20,157 bases of DNA from Pyrobaculum sp. (GTDB lineage: Archaea > Thermoproteota > Thermoprotei > Thermoproteales > Thermoproteaceae), in assembly GCA_022759345.1 (NCBI GenBank), contig JAEMPK010000110.1, positions 2,457 through 22,613 of the forward strand, read 5' to 3'. Below the pieces are notes generated by a model that saw only the letters and a program-made list of their open reading frames with translations, ran no database searches and was not told where the DNA came from. The position numbers and the translations under genes are program-made. Position 1 is the first letter of the stretch, and each line of letters starts with the position of its first letter. Of the stretch, positions 7,154 through 13,635 are shown in pieces.

Positions 7154-7258
7154 ACACTCATCGCAGACGTATACATACACGTCCAGCGAGAGCTCCACTC
7201 GCAGTTTTGCGACGTTGTAGACAGTAAGGGGACGTGTGCAGAAAAAACAGTAGATCAC
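6998..7258 (-). CDS. zinc-ribbon microprotein of unknown function
   Basis: The 86-residue protein starts with two CxxC knuckles, C4-F-F-C7 and C32-D-E-C35, which should bind one zinc ion, and ends in a strongly basic tail (about 60-86, rich in Arg, Lys and Tyr). The GTG start at 7258 overlaps the TGA of the upstream membrane-protein gene (GTGA), a classic translational coupling in one operon. The last 51 codons lie antisense to the 3' third of the plus-strand nuclease gene, an unusually deep convergent overlap. It is therefore uncertain whether the whole frame is used. The N-terminal zinc knuckle lies outside the overlap and resembles that of the small protein at 14878. The function is not recognised. 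Confidence 0.5.
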   Translation of the reverse strand: MIYCFFCTRPLTVYNVAKLRVELSLDVYVYVCDECLSKYSDFILDVVKRGEKVPYFLDRNHRYTPMNKPGVGRGYYKRRYRRGKGQ

Positions 7259-7779
7259 GTCTCTCTCTCTGTCTTCTCCTCAGTTATAGAGAGGTCGGCG
7301 ATCACCTTTGCCCGCCTCTGTGGAGTCAAAAGGGCCTCGACCATTGACGTAAGGAGAGCAACCCCAAAGAGGGGGAGTGATACGAATTTTGCGAAGTTAC
7401 TAAGCACAACCACTACATTACCTCCTCCCACAACGTATACATACGGCAGAGGGATGCTATAAAGTAGCGCAAGGACGCCAATGATCTTGGGCAATTTTCC
7501 TACTTGTATCTTTGCAAAGTACTCAAGATATACGGTAACAGTTAGCAACGCTAAGGTGATTACTGTAGCAAGCCACTGAGGTATCTGTAGAAATCTCTCT
7601 ACGAAGTCGCCCGCCGTGACCTCATACGTTTTCACCTCCACGTGGGTGGTGGCATAGAGAGGAGTTGCGAAAGGACCCACTGCAAGGATTAGAACAGCTA
7701 GTACAAGAGCGACTAGCGTTAGTGTCACAACGATACACAGCATGGACGTATTAAACATTGCTCTTAGACCTGTTGCCAC
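7255..7779 (-). CDS. membrane protein with about four transmembrane helices, unknown function
   Basis: This 174-residue protein has hydrophobic segments at roughly residues 14-36, 66-88, 98-118 and 120-146. A more polar loop follows the first (THVEVKTYEVTAGDFVERF), and a charged tail ends TEEKTERET. No known family motif was recognised. It is coupled by a 4-bp overlap to the zinc-ribbon gene downstream. The GTG at 7779 is the first start after an in-frame stop; an ATG at 7759 (MFNTSML) is a reasonable alternative. No TATA box stands 25 bp before either codon. The possible promoters are the ones that would also produce the C/D-like RNA at 7782-7836, so this mRNA may have that RNA as its leader. 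Confidence 0.65.
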   Translation of the reverse strand: MATGLRAMFNTSMLCIVVTLTLVALVLAVLILAVGPFATPLYATTHVEVKTYEVTAGDFVERFLQIPQWLATVITLALLTVTVYLEYFAKIQVGKLPKIIGVLALLYSIPLPYVYVVGGGNVVVVLSNFAKFVSLPLFGVALLTSMVEALLTPQRRAKVIADLSITEEKTERET

Positions 7780-7781
7780 GT

Positions 7782-7836
7782 GTTCAGAGGCGAGAAGTTT
7801 TCGTCATATGTCGCGACAGTCCTGGAGTCATCAACT
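7782..7836 (-). ncRNA. candidate C/D box sRNA overlapping the 5' leader of the membrane-protein gene
   Basis: The minus-strand elements are C box TGATGA (7833-7828), a 13-nt guide (7827-7815), a weak D' GCGA (7814-7811), a 4-nt spacer, C' TGACGA (7806-7801), a 13-nt guide (7800-7788) and a perfect D CTGA (7787-7784). The spacing is canonical, but D' matches the consensus only in its GA. A minus-strand TATA box, CATATAAAG (7866-7858), is centred 26 bp before the expected 5' end at 7836. The D box ends five bases before the GTG of the membrane-protein gene. Confidence 0.5.
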
Positions 7837-7866
7837 TTATAAGATCTCCCATTTGGTCTTTATATG
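7835..7866. promoter_or_regulatory. interleaved divergent promoters of the stalk-subunit gene and the sRNA
   Basis: The palindromic CTTTATAAG (7835-7843) is centred 25 bp before the plus-strand ATG at 7864 and also covers the 5' end of the predicted minus-strand sRNA. On the other strand CATATAAAG (7866-7858) overlaps that same ATG and is centred 26 bp before the sRNA 5' end. Each TATA box therefore sits on the start site of the opposite transcript. Confidence 0.5.
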
Positions 7867-8181
7867 CTTAAATTAGATGAGATTTTAAAGAGACTAGAAG
7901 AGATTGATAAAGTTGTGAAAAGCGTTGAAGAGGTTAAGACGGAGGTCTTATCAAACATAGAACAAATATCAAGGAGATACTCGGAGCAAATCGTAAAGAG
8001 AGTTGAGGAAATAGTTAACAATGCTGTGATAGAGTATAAGAGCAAGGCAATAGACGAGGCCAAGAGGGAGGCTGAGAAGATTGCTAGAGAAACAGAGGAG
8101 AGACGTCAAAAAATAGTGACGAGGTATCAAGAAAGACGAGAGGATCTTGTCCGTAAGGCTTTAGCTCTACTCAATTTATGA
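7864..8181 (+). CDS. A-type ATP synthase peripheral-stalk subunit, H-like coiled coil
   Basis: A 105-residue, almost purely charged and helical protein with heptad-like repeats (ILKRLEEIDKVVKSVEEVKTE; AIDEAKREAEKIARETEERR). It overlaps the ATP synthase subunit C gene by 4 bp (ATGA). Length, composition and context fit the H (G-like) subunit that pairs with subunit E in the peripheral stalk of archaeal A1AO ATP synthases. Subunit E is normally nearly twice as long. Coiled coils give poor family evidence, so the call rests mainly on the operon. The ATG at 7864 follows the CTTTATAAG box by 25 bp, indicating a leaderless message. Confidence 0.6.
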   Translation: MLKLDEILKRLEEIDKVVKSVEEVKTEVLSNIEQISRRYSEQIVKRVEEIVNNAVIEYKSKAIDEAKREAEKIARETEERRQKIVTRYQERREDLVRKALALLNL

Positions 8182-9206
8182 GCTCAGTTCTGAGACGACC
8201 CGCTCTTGGTCCCAGAGTAAGAGGACTCCGCATAAGAGAGCTCCCACGCGACAAGTTAATTTCATTAATCTACGCCAACACGCCTGACGAGTTTCTAAAC
8301 ATTCTAAAAACTACGCCGTACAGCGTAACTATAGACAGACTTACACGTGAAAATATAGAGGATTTGCGGAAAGGACTTGTAAAGATTTATCTAGAGCGTA
8401 TAAAATCGCTGTTTTTAGGCGCCAGCGGCGACGCAAAGATGGTCATTATGGCGTCGCTTAAGTATTTTGAATATGAGAACATTAGGAACCTAGCAATCGC
8501 TGTCAAGGCTGGCAAAAATCCAGAGGATTTCATAATATGGGAGCCGCTTGAGTTCACCAGACGCCGCCACATCGTGGCCAGCCTTCTTGGCGTCAAAAGC
8601 GTAGAGGAGATAGGAGAGAGATTGAGGCAAATTGGACACCCAGCCTACAAAGCCTTCGAACTCGCCTCTAGATACGGCGAGGAGAAGATAAGCATATTCC
8701 TAGACCGTCAGTGGATCTACGACTTCTCCGTAACGGCTCCGACCAGTAAGGATAAATCTCTCCACGCCTTTGTAACAGAGCTTAAGGAATACTTCAACAC
8801 ATTAATAGCGGTAAGAGCAAGGATATGGGGTCTTACAGAAGAGCTCAACGAACTCGTCGTAGATAAACCTACGCCGCTGGTGATGTCGGCGGTAAGAGAC
8901 CCTCCTGCAAAATTCCTAGAAAATGTAGGAAGCACACCATGGGGCAAGATACTGCTAGACTTAGTAGCCGAAGCGCCTACCTTGGAGAATATATCAATTG
9001 CGATGGATAATATATACTCAGCTTACGTAAAGAGACTTTCTGATATATACACAGTTAGATTTTCCGAGTTCTCTCTTGGAACTCTGGCGGCGCATCTAGA
9101 GTATATGCGTGCAGAAGTCATGACATTGATCAGAGCCGCTTCTCTACTTGTAGAAGGTGTACCTGCTGAAAAAAGAAGAAAAGTTTTTGAGCCGCTCACC
9201 CGCTAA
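8178..9206 (+). CDS. atpC: A-type ATP synthase subunit C
   Basis: Subunit C is the funnel-shaped socket joining the central stalk (D/F) to the proteolipid ring in A1AO ATP synthases, homologous to V-ATPase subunit d. The 342-residue protein is mainly helical. It carries the family segment KYFEYENIRNLAIAVKAGK (about 94-112), with related elements later (FVTELKEYFNTLIAVRARIWG, LAAHLEYMRAEVMTLIRAASLL) reflecting the threefold internal repeat of NtpC proteins. An N-terminal extension of about 25 basic residues (RRPALGPRVRGLRIRELPR) precedes the fold. The ATG at 8178 overlaps the stop of the stalk-subunit gene, so the pair is translationally coupled. It converges on the proteolipid gene with six bases between stop codons. 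Confidence 0.85.
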   Translation: MSSVLRRPALGPRVRGLRIRELPRDKLISLIYANTPDEFLNILKTTPYSVTIDRLTRENIEDLRKGLVKIYLERIKSLFLGASGDAKMVIMASLKYFEYENIRNLAIAVKAGKNPEDFIIWEPLEFTRRRHIVASLLGVKSVEEIGERLRQIGHPAYKAFELASRYGEEKISIFLDRQWIYDFSVTAPTSKDKSLHAFVTELKEYFNTLIAVRARIWGLTEELNELVVDKPTPLVMSAVRDPPAKFLENVGSTPWGKILLDLVAEAPTLENISIAMDNIYSAYVKRLSDIYTVRFSEFSLGTLAAHLEYMRAEVMTLIRAASLLVEGVPAEKRRKVFEPLTR

Positions 9207-9212
9207 AATTTG

Positions 9213-9482
9213 TTAACCGGTGAACAATATCAAGAAGCTAACCAGCAGACCATATATCGCAATAGCCTCGGCAAGTGCCAAGAATATCAGATACCAAATT
9301 CTCTCTTGAGGTCTCTCAACTAGTGCAGACATAGCTGCCGCACCTGCAAGCCCCACTCCTACACCTGCCCCAAGGCCTGCCAGACCTACTGCGAGACCTG
9401 CTGCCAGGTACTTGTCGGTAGCTACCTGTGCCATTGCCAACATAGCTGTTAGCGCAATTGTAAGCAGTGCTTTTGTGTTCAT
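9213..9482 (-). CDS. atpK: A-type ATP synthase proteolipid subunit K (c ring)
   Basis: An 89-residue hydrophobic protein that forms the ion-translocating ring. A first hydrophobic stretch (5-20) looks like a signal or leader segment. A glycine-rich helix follows (LAAGLAVGLAGLGAGVGVGLAG, described as 26-47), then the polar loop SALVERPQERIW and an outer helix FLALAEAIAIYGLLVSF with the ion-binding Glu72. The residue after Glu72 is Ala; the Na+-coordinating Thr of sodium-type c subunits is absent, which favours protons (inference). A CAATATTTAAAA box (9502-9513) lies about 26 bp before the ATG at 9482, so the gene can be transcribed alone, although it follows two other minus-strand genes closely. 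Confidence 0.9.
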   Translation of the reverse strand: MNTKALLTIALTAMLAMAQVATDKYLAAGLAVGLAGLGAGVGVGLAGAAAMSALVERPQERIWYLIFLALAEAIAIYGLLVSFLILFTG

Positions 9483-9496
9483 GGGCCTCTAACTTC

Positions 9497-9646
9497 TTAG
9501 GTTTTTAAATATTGACGTAACTCATCTATTTTTCTATCAATTGTTATTACTAAACCTTTTATATCTTCTTTTACATTATTCATGGCCTTTTCGATTTCTT
9601 TATCAATAAGCTCTTTAATAAGTACATTAAGGTCCCTCATGGACAT
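9497..9646 (-). CDS. 49-residue helical microprotein inside the ATP synthase cluster
   Basis: This short frame starts at an ATG (9646; second ATG 9640) and stops with TAA at 9499-9497, 14 bp before the proteolipid start. It encodes a charged amphipathic helix (MSMRDLNVLIKELIDKEIEK at the N-terminus, IDRKIDELRQYLKT at the C-terminus) without cysteines or glycine-rich turns. A TATA box (ATATTTAAAA, about 9666-9676) is centred about 25 bp before the ATG, the same leaderless arrangement as the neighbours. Its place between subunits D and K suggests a small stalk-associated or assembly factor, but this is inference; no family was recognised. It uses more AAA/ATA/GAA codons than its neighbours. Confidence 0.6.
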   Translation of the reverse strand: MSMRDLNVLIKELIDKEIEKAMNNVKEDIKGLVITIDRKIDELRQYLKT

Positions 9647-9669
9647 AGAAGTGTTAGAACTCTCGGTTT

Positions 9670-10269
9670 TTAAATATGTGAGGTTATTATCTTCCTTCTG
9701 ATGAATTCTTCTCTTTCGCCTTCCTCTAAAGCGAGGCGGATGTATTGTATATTGTCTCTTATACGGGGGATGACGACGTAATCTATTGCGTTTATCATAC
9801 GTTGATACTCTCTCACTCTGTTAAGAAGCGTGTAGAACAACGTCTCTTTTTCGGCGAATTCTATGAGCTTTGCCAAAAGCTCACGCATTTTTACAAGCGC
9901 TACGTCTAGCTCGGCGGCTTCAGTAGCTATGCTGTAAGTAGGGTAGGTCACATAGTTACTAACCTCTAGACCTATGTGCGTCCCTCTGTTTACAAGTTCC
10001 ACTTTTACCGTCTTTGGCGTAAGCTCCGCTATACTCTCGATCTTGTCTATGCCTGACTTAGCCACGGCGATCCTGAAGTTATCCGCCACATCTATAAATC
10101 CGTCGGCTATCTCGCGTCTAAGCCGCTCTAAGTCGGCCACCAAGGCTCTTATCCTTTGGATAGTAGAGTTCCGGGCGTCTTCAAGCGTCTTCTTCATACG
10201 CTGAAAGAGGGCAAGTTGCCTCCTCAGCCTAATCAGCTCCAGCCTCGAAGGAGGCGGCTTAAACGACAT
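9670..10269 (-). CDS. atpD: A-type ATP synthase subunit D
   Basis: Subunit D forms the coiled-coil central rotor shaft of A1AO ATP synthase, homologous to V-ATPase D and analogous to F-type gamma. The 199-residue protein starts MSFKPPPSRLELIRLRRQLA, matching the family pattern of a short basic start followed by L-x-x-L-(K/R)-x-(K/R)-L. A long helix to about residue 56 follows, then a middle domain, and a C-terminal helix with FYTLLNRVREYQRMINAIDY and VVIPRIRDNIQYIRLALEE, strongly typical of ATP-synt_D. The frame is open further upstream (to 10467), but that part is antisense to the GTPase gene. The ATG at 10269 is 24 bp from the TTTTTAAAG box shared with the divergent GTPase. Confidence 0.9.
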   Translation of the reverse strand: MSFKPPPSRLELIRLRRQLALFQRMKKTLEDARNSTIQRIRALVADLERLRREIADGFIDVADNFRIAVAKSGIDKIESIAELTPKTVKVELVNRGTHIGLEVSNYVTYPTYSIATEAAELDVALVKMRELLAKLIEFAEKETLFYTLLNRVREYQRMINAIDYVVIPRIRDNIQYIRLALEEGEREEFIRRKIITSHI

Positions 10270-10287
10270 AGATGGCTTCACAGCCAC

Positions 10288-10299
10288 ATTTTTAAAGTA
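10288..10299. promoter_or_regulatory. single TATA box shared by divergent leaderless genes (atpD and GTPase)
   Basis: ATTTTTAAAGTA (10288-10299) is the only AT-rich element between the atpD ATG (10269, minus) and the GTPase GTG (10316, plus). The midpoint between the starts is 10292.5, inside the box. The 46 bp between the start codons equals the spacing in the DUF763/mutase pair. Confidence 0.6.
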
Positions 10300-10315
10300 T
10301 TGCGCGGACCCGGGC

Positions 10316-11101
10316 GTGAGGGAGACCTGGCGTCTCGTAAGAAGAGTGATTGAAGATGGGGACATTGTGCTTGAAGTCCTAGATGCCAGAGACCCCCTAG
10401 CCACTAAAAATGACGAGGTGGAAAAGCTAGCCGACAGGCTGGGCAAGAGACATCTCGTAGTCATCAATAAGGCTGACCTAGTGGATAGAGACGTCTTGGA
10501 GGCTTGGCGTGTCTATTTTGAGAAGTTAGGTAGACGCGTCGTGTACATAAGTGCGAAATACAGGCTGGGCACTAGAAAACTAGTAGCGGCAATAAGGTCG
10601 CTGGCGCCTAGAATACCCGCCGTCGTGGTCGTAGTTGGCTACCCCAACGTTGGGAAGTCTACAGTTATTAACTACCTCAAGGGCCGTCATGTTGCCTCTA
10701 CAAGCCCAAAGCCGGGTTGGACCAAAGGCGAGCAGTTGGTACGGGCTAAGAGCTGGTTGCTGGTTCTTGACACGCCTGGGGTCGTCAAAACGGTCTCGAC
10801 GGGAGACTTGGCGCTAGACGTCGTTAAGGGTTTGGTAGATCCAGGCACGGTAGACGACCCAGTTCCATATGCCTATAGTCTGCTTAAGAGAGTGCTTACG
10901 TACAACCCAAATGCTCTCAGAGAGAGCTACGGCATAGATTGCGACTTAGAACGCGCACTGGAGGAGATAGGCAAGGTTAAGAGAAGGCTTCTAAAGGGCG
11001 GAAGAGTAAACATCGACGAAGCGGCTCGGATGGTGTTGAAAGATTGGATTGTGGGTAAGTTGAAGTATGCGGCGCGGCCGCCTGAGAACCCTCACAGATA
11101 A
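10316..11101 (+). CDS. circularly permuted GTPase of the YlqF/RbgA/Nog2 family
   Basis: The G motifs in the 261-residue protein occur in permuted order: DARDP (23-27) and G4 NKAD (51-54), SAK (79-81, G5), then G1 GYPNVGKST (108-116), G2 near GWTKG (134-138) and G3 DTPG (152-155). This G4-G5-G1-G2-G3 order defines the MMR1/HSR1 cpGTPases, most of which act in large-subunit ribosome assembly. That role is inferred here. A C-terminal helical domain (about 175-261) is present, as in RbgA. The GTG at 10316 lies about 23 bp after the TATA box shared with atpD. Confidence 0.9.
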   Translation: MRETWRLVRRVIEDGDIVLEVLDARDPLATKNDEVEKLADRLGKRHLVVINKADLVDRDVLEAWRVYFEKLGRRVVYISAKYRLGTRKLVAAIRSLAPRIPAVVVVVGYPNVGKSTVINYLKGRHVASTSPKPGWTKGEQLVRAKSWLLVLDTPGVVKTVSTGDLALDVVKGLVDPGTVDDPVPYAYSLLKRVLTYNPNALRESYGIDCDLERALEEIGKVKRRLLKGGRVNIDEAARMVLKDWIVGKLKYAARPPENPHR

Positions 11102-11104
11102 ATG

Positions 11105-11161
11105 AGTCGGGTGCGCGGAATTGACATCATGCCTCAGACCGTCCCCGTAACCCCTCATCAA
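11105..11161 (-). ncRNA. weak candidate C/D box sRNA between the GTPase and stomatin genes
   Basis: Minus-strand elements: C TGATGA (11160-11155), a 17-nt interval, D' CTGA (11137-11134), a 4-nt spacer, C' ATGATGT (TGATGT at 11129-11124), a 13-nt interval and an imperfect D CCGA (11110-11107). A TATATA element (11177-11185) lies upstream but a few bases too close. The long first interval and the substituted D box make this tentative. Confidence 0.3.
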
Positions 11162-11242
11162 GTGATAGTCTTTGTGTTTATATATCTCTTCTCTACATTA
11201 GTCTAGACGTAAGCTTACATAGTCGGTTTTGTTGTATTATAC

Positions 11243-12034
11243 GTGATTCTTCAGATAGTTGAACAAGTGGCGCTGGCTATATTGATTCTTTTTGCCGTTG
11301 TGATTCTTGCGGCTATTCTCTCCTCGTCTATACGTATAATTCCTGAGTACCAGAGAGCTGTGAAGTTTAGACTCGGCCGGGTGGTAGGCGTGGTGGGGCC
11401 GGGTCTTGTGTTCATCATACCTATTATAGATACCATTATGAAATACGACCTCAGAGTTGAGGTGGTAGACGTGCCGGCTCAACGGGCGTTGACAAAAGAC
11501 AACGTAGAGGTCACGATAGACGCCGCTATCTACTTAAGAGTGGTGGACGCCTTAAAAACGGCGTTGACGGTGAAGAACCACGTGCCGGCCGTCGCCACCT
11601 ACGCAGCCTCTACGCTCCGCGACGTAGTGGGCATGGTGGACTTAGACACTTTGTTAACGCATCGAGACGAGATCGCCAAGAGGATAGCGTCTATTGTAGA
11701 CGAACACGTGACGCCCTGGGGGGTTAAGGTGACTGCGGTAGCCATCAAGGACATAAAGCTCCCCGAGGTTCTGCTCCGCGCGATGGCGAGTCAGGCAGAG
11801 GCTGAGAGGGTGAGGCGCGCCAAGATCACGTTGGCCTCGGCTGAGTACGAAGCCAGCAAGATATACCTAGAGGCGGCGGAGAGGTATTCGCAGAACCCCA
11901 CCGCGGTGCAGCTCAGAATGATAGACGCCCTTATTGAAATTGCGCGGGAGCACAACCTCATAATCGTCACCCCGCCAAGTATGGAATACGTGGCGGTGCC
12001 CTTGGCCCTGGCCAGGAGAGAAAAGAAAGAATGA
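11243..12034 (+). CDS. stomatin/prohibitin (SPFH) family membrane protein
   Basis: The 263-residue protein has one N-terminal membrane helix (about 4-28) followed by the SPFH hallmark IRIIPEYQRAVKFRLGRV and GPGLVFIIPIIDTIMKYDLR. Next come VDVPAQRALTKDNV, the conserved TLRDVVGMVDLDTLL and WGVKVTAVAIKDIKLP, and an alanine/glutamate-rich coiled coil (MASQAEAERVRRAKITLASA). These proteins oligomerise and organise membrane microdomains. The Pyrococcus homologue is cleaved by the NfeD protease encoded next to it. Here the nfeD-like gene overlaps by 4 bp (ATGA), so the pair is coupled. The GTG at 11243 is the first start after an in-frame TAA at 11210-11212. The nearest good TATA box (TTTATATAT, 11177-11185) would leave a leader of about 36 nt, unusual for this window. 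Confidence 0.92.
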   Translation: MILQIVEQVALAILILFAVVILAAILSSSIRIIPEYQRAVKFRLGRVVGVVGPGLVFIIPIIDTIMKYDLRVEVVDVPAQRALTKDNVEVTIDAAIYLRVVDALKTALTVKNHVPAVATYAASTLRDVVGMVDLDTLLTHRDEIAKRIASIVDEHVTPWGVKVTAVAIKDIKLPEVLLRAMASQAEAERVRRAKITLASAEYEASKIYLEAAERYSQNPTAVQLRMIDALIEIAREHNLIIVTPPSMEYVAVPLALARREKKE

Positions 12035-13317
12035 GAATTTTCCTCTTCGTACTTCTACTGGTCTTTTTTTCTAGCGCCTACACGGTGACCACGGTGTACG
12101 TGGTCAAGATCGACGGCGTCGTAGGGCCTTATACTCTGTCGCAGTTGCAGAGAGCGGTGTCGCTGGCGGAGCAGAACAACGGGTTAGTTCTCTTGTTGCT
12201 CAACACCCCGGGTGGACTTGCAGACACGACGCTTCAGATGATGAAGGAGATAGGGAATTCGCCGGTGCCCGTGGTTGGCTTCGTATATCCAGACTACGGC
12301 TACGCCTGGTCTGCGGGGACGTATATACTCATGTCGACGCACATAGCGGCCATGGCTCCACATACGGTAATTGGGTCTTGTCAGCCTATTGCCGGCGGGG
12401 CGCCTATAAACCAGTCTAAGACGCTTAACGCGTTGATAGGCTACCTCGAGACTGTTGCCAAATCCTATGGACGCAACGGCACGTTTGCCAGACTATGCAT
12501 AACTCAAAACGTCAATCTAGGCGCCGAGGAGGCCTTGAGGTACAGGGTGATAGACGTGGTGGCGGTGGACGTAGGCGACCTTTTGAAGAAAATAAACGGT
12601 AGCTCTGTAGTACTTAGAAATCAGAGGACAGAGCTTGTGATAGCCGGCGTCGTGTTGAGAAGCGTGGAGTCTACGTTTACCGAGACTTTGCAGATGTGGC
12701 TAAGCGACCCCGTGGTGTCTAGTATACTGTCTCTTCTAGCCTTCATCCTCTTTTTGGCGGCCTTTTTGACCGGTCATCCAGCCGCCGTAGTCGTTGCCAT
12801 AATAATTCTAGTCATCTCTATGTTTACCTTCATGCCTACGGCGTGGCTTGGGGTCGCCTTGATAATACTCGGCGCGGTGTTGATAATGGCCGAGGTCTTG
12901 ACGGGGATGTCTGCTCATGGAGTAGCGGCCGGCGTAGGGGCCGCTTTAGTTATTGGAGGCTTTTTGTCTAGTTTCCCAGTAAACATATTTAGCAATGAAC
13001 TTATATACATAAGAGATTGGTGGCTTATTCAACTCGGTCTATATATAAACATAGCAGTGCTTTTGGGATTTCTTGGGTTTATGATATATAAAATAGTAAT
13101 GGTACATAGACAAAGGCCACCGTCAGAATTCTTAACAAACCTCAAGGGCATGGAAGGCGTGGCAATAGACGACATAGGCCCCGACGCGCCAGGATTTGTA
13201 AAAGTATTTGGAGAGTATTGGAAGGCTGTGTCTGATGTCCCAATAAAGAAAGGATGCAGAGTGCGCGTTGTAGAAGCTTTAGGCGACACACTTAAAGTGG
13301 AACTTTTACATTGCTAA
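12031..13317 (+). CDS. NfeD-family ClpP-class membrane serine protease (stomatin operon partner)
   Basis: The 428-residue protein has a signal peptide (1-16) and a ClpP-like protease domain with NTPGGLADTTLQMM (58-71), the nucleophile region AWSAGTYILMST (Ser94) and Lys130 in NQSKTLNALIGYLE. These correspond to the Ser/Lys dyad known for Pyrococcus PH1510. Hydrophobic helices follow from about residue 223 to 315, with a further helix near 332-352. The C-terminal soluble NfeD domain, an OB-fold, runs from about 365 to 428 (GMEGVAIDDIGPDAPGFVKV...GCRVRVVEALGDTLKVEL). The protease faces the outside of the membrane and probably cuts the C-terminus of the partner stomatin. The ATG overlaps the stomatin stop. 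Cysteines 117 and 157 in the protease domain could form a disulfide, common in this group (inference). Confidence 0.93.
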   Translation: MRIFLFVLLLVFFSSAYTVTTVYVVKIDGVVGPYTLSQLQRAVSLAEQNNGLVLLLLNTPGGLADTTLQMMKEIGNSPVPVVGFVYPDYGYAWSAGTYILMSTHIAAMAPHTVIGSCQPIAGGAPINQSKTLNALIGYLETVAKSYGRNGTFARLCITQNVNLGAEEALRYRVIDVVAVDVGDLLKKINGSSVVLRNQRTELVIAGVVLRSVESTFTETLQMWLSDPVVSSILSLLAFILFLAAFLTGHPAAVVVAIIILVISMFTFMPTAWLGVALIILGAVLIMAEVLTGMSAHGVAAGVGAALVIGGFLSSFPVNIFSNELIYIRDWWLIQLGLYINIAVLLGFLGFMIYKIVMVHRQRPPSEFLTNLKGMEGVAIDDIGPDAPGFVKVFGEYWKAVSDVPIKKGCRVRVVEALGDTLKVELLHC

Positions 13318-13395
13318 TCTCACGCCGCCTATGTGTTGGCTAATCTAAACGGCATATAGCCGGTTCGTAGTAGGTGGATGGGAAAAGTGGTGACT

Positions 13396-13554
13396 CTAGT
13401 CTTGTTTCTGAACTTTCAGAAGTAGTTTTCCGATTCTGTGGAGGTTGCCTAGAAATATCATTGCTAGGCCTGCTATGACCAACTCAGGCTCGTTGCCGAG
13501 GACGCCCATCATCAACACGATCGCCCCGTATATAACAACCATATATATGAACAC
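13396..13554 (-). CDS. 52-residue probable membrane microprotein
   Basis: A short frame from GTG (13554; internal ATG 13542) to TAG (13398-13396). It encodes two hydrophobic segments split by the polar turn GNEPE: MVVIYGAIVLMMGVL and LVIAGLAMIFLGNLHRIGKL, followed by a basic tail LLKVQKQD. This two-helix hairpin with a positive C-terminus is typical of small integral membrane proteins, and a random frame would rarely show it. A minus-strand TTAATAAACC box (about 13570-13581) is centred 22 bp before the GTG. It converges on the NfeD protease gene, so a link with that membrane system is possible but unproven. No family was recognised. Confidence 0.5.
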   Translation of the reverse strand: MFIYMVVIYGAIVLMMGVLGNEPELVIAGLAMIFLGNLHRIGKLLLKVQKQD

Positions 13555-13606
13555 GTGAAGTCTTTCTCTGGTTTATTAAGCGTAACGTGTAAAAAAGAGG
13601 ACGGCA

Positions 13607-13616
13607 GGTTAAAATA
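13607..13616 (+). promoter_or_regulatory. TATA box of the C/D sRNA
   Basis: GGTTAAAATA at 13607-13616 is centred about 26 bp before 13637, just ahead of the C box at 13639. A second AT-rich stretch (TTAAAAATA, 13627-13635) lies too near the RNA to serve as its TATA box. Confidence 0.55.
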
Positions 13617-13635
13617 CTCTTGTGCGTTAAAAATA

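Noticed and set aside
10270..10467. Upstream extension of atpD from a TTG at 10467
   Set aside because: It is antisense to the GTPase gene, and the subunit D family begins at the ATG 10269.
13345..13366. Inverted repeat CGGC-ATATA-GCCG after the NfeD gene as a terminator
   Set aside because: The stem is only four to six pairs with no following T-run, so it is too weak to call.
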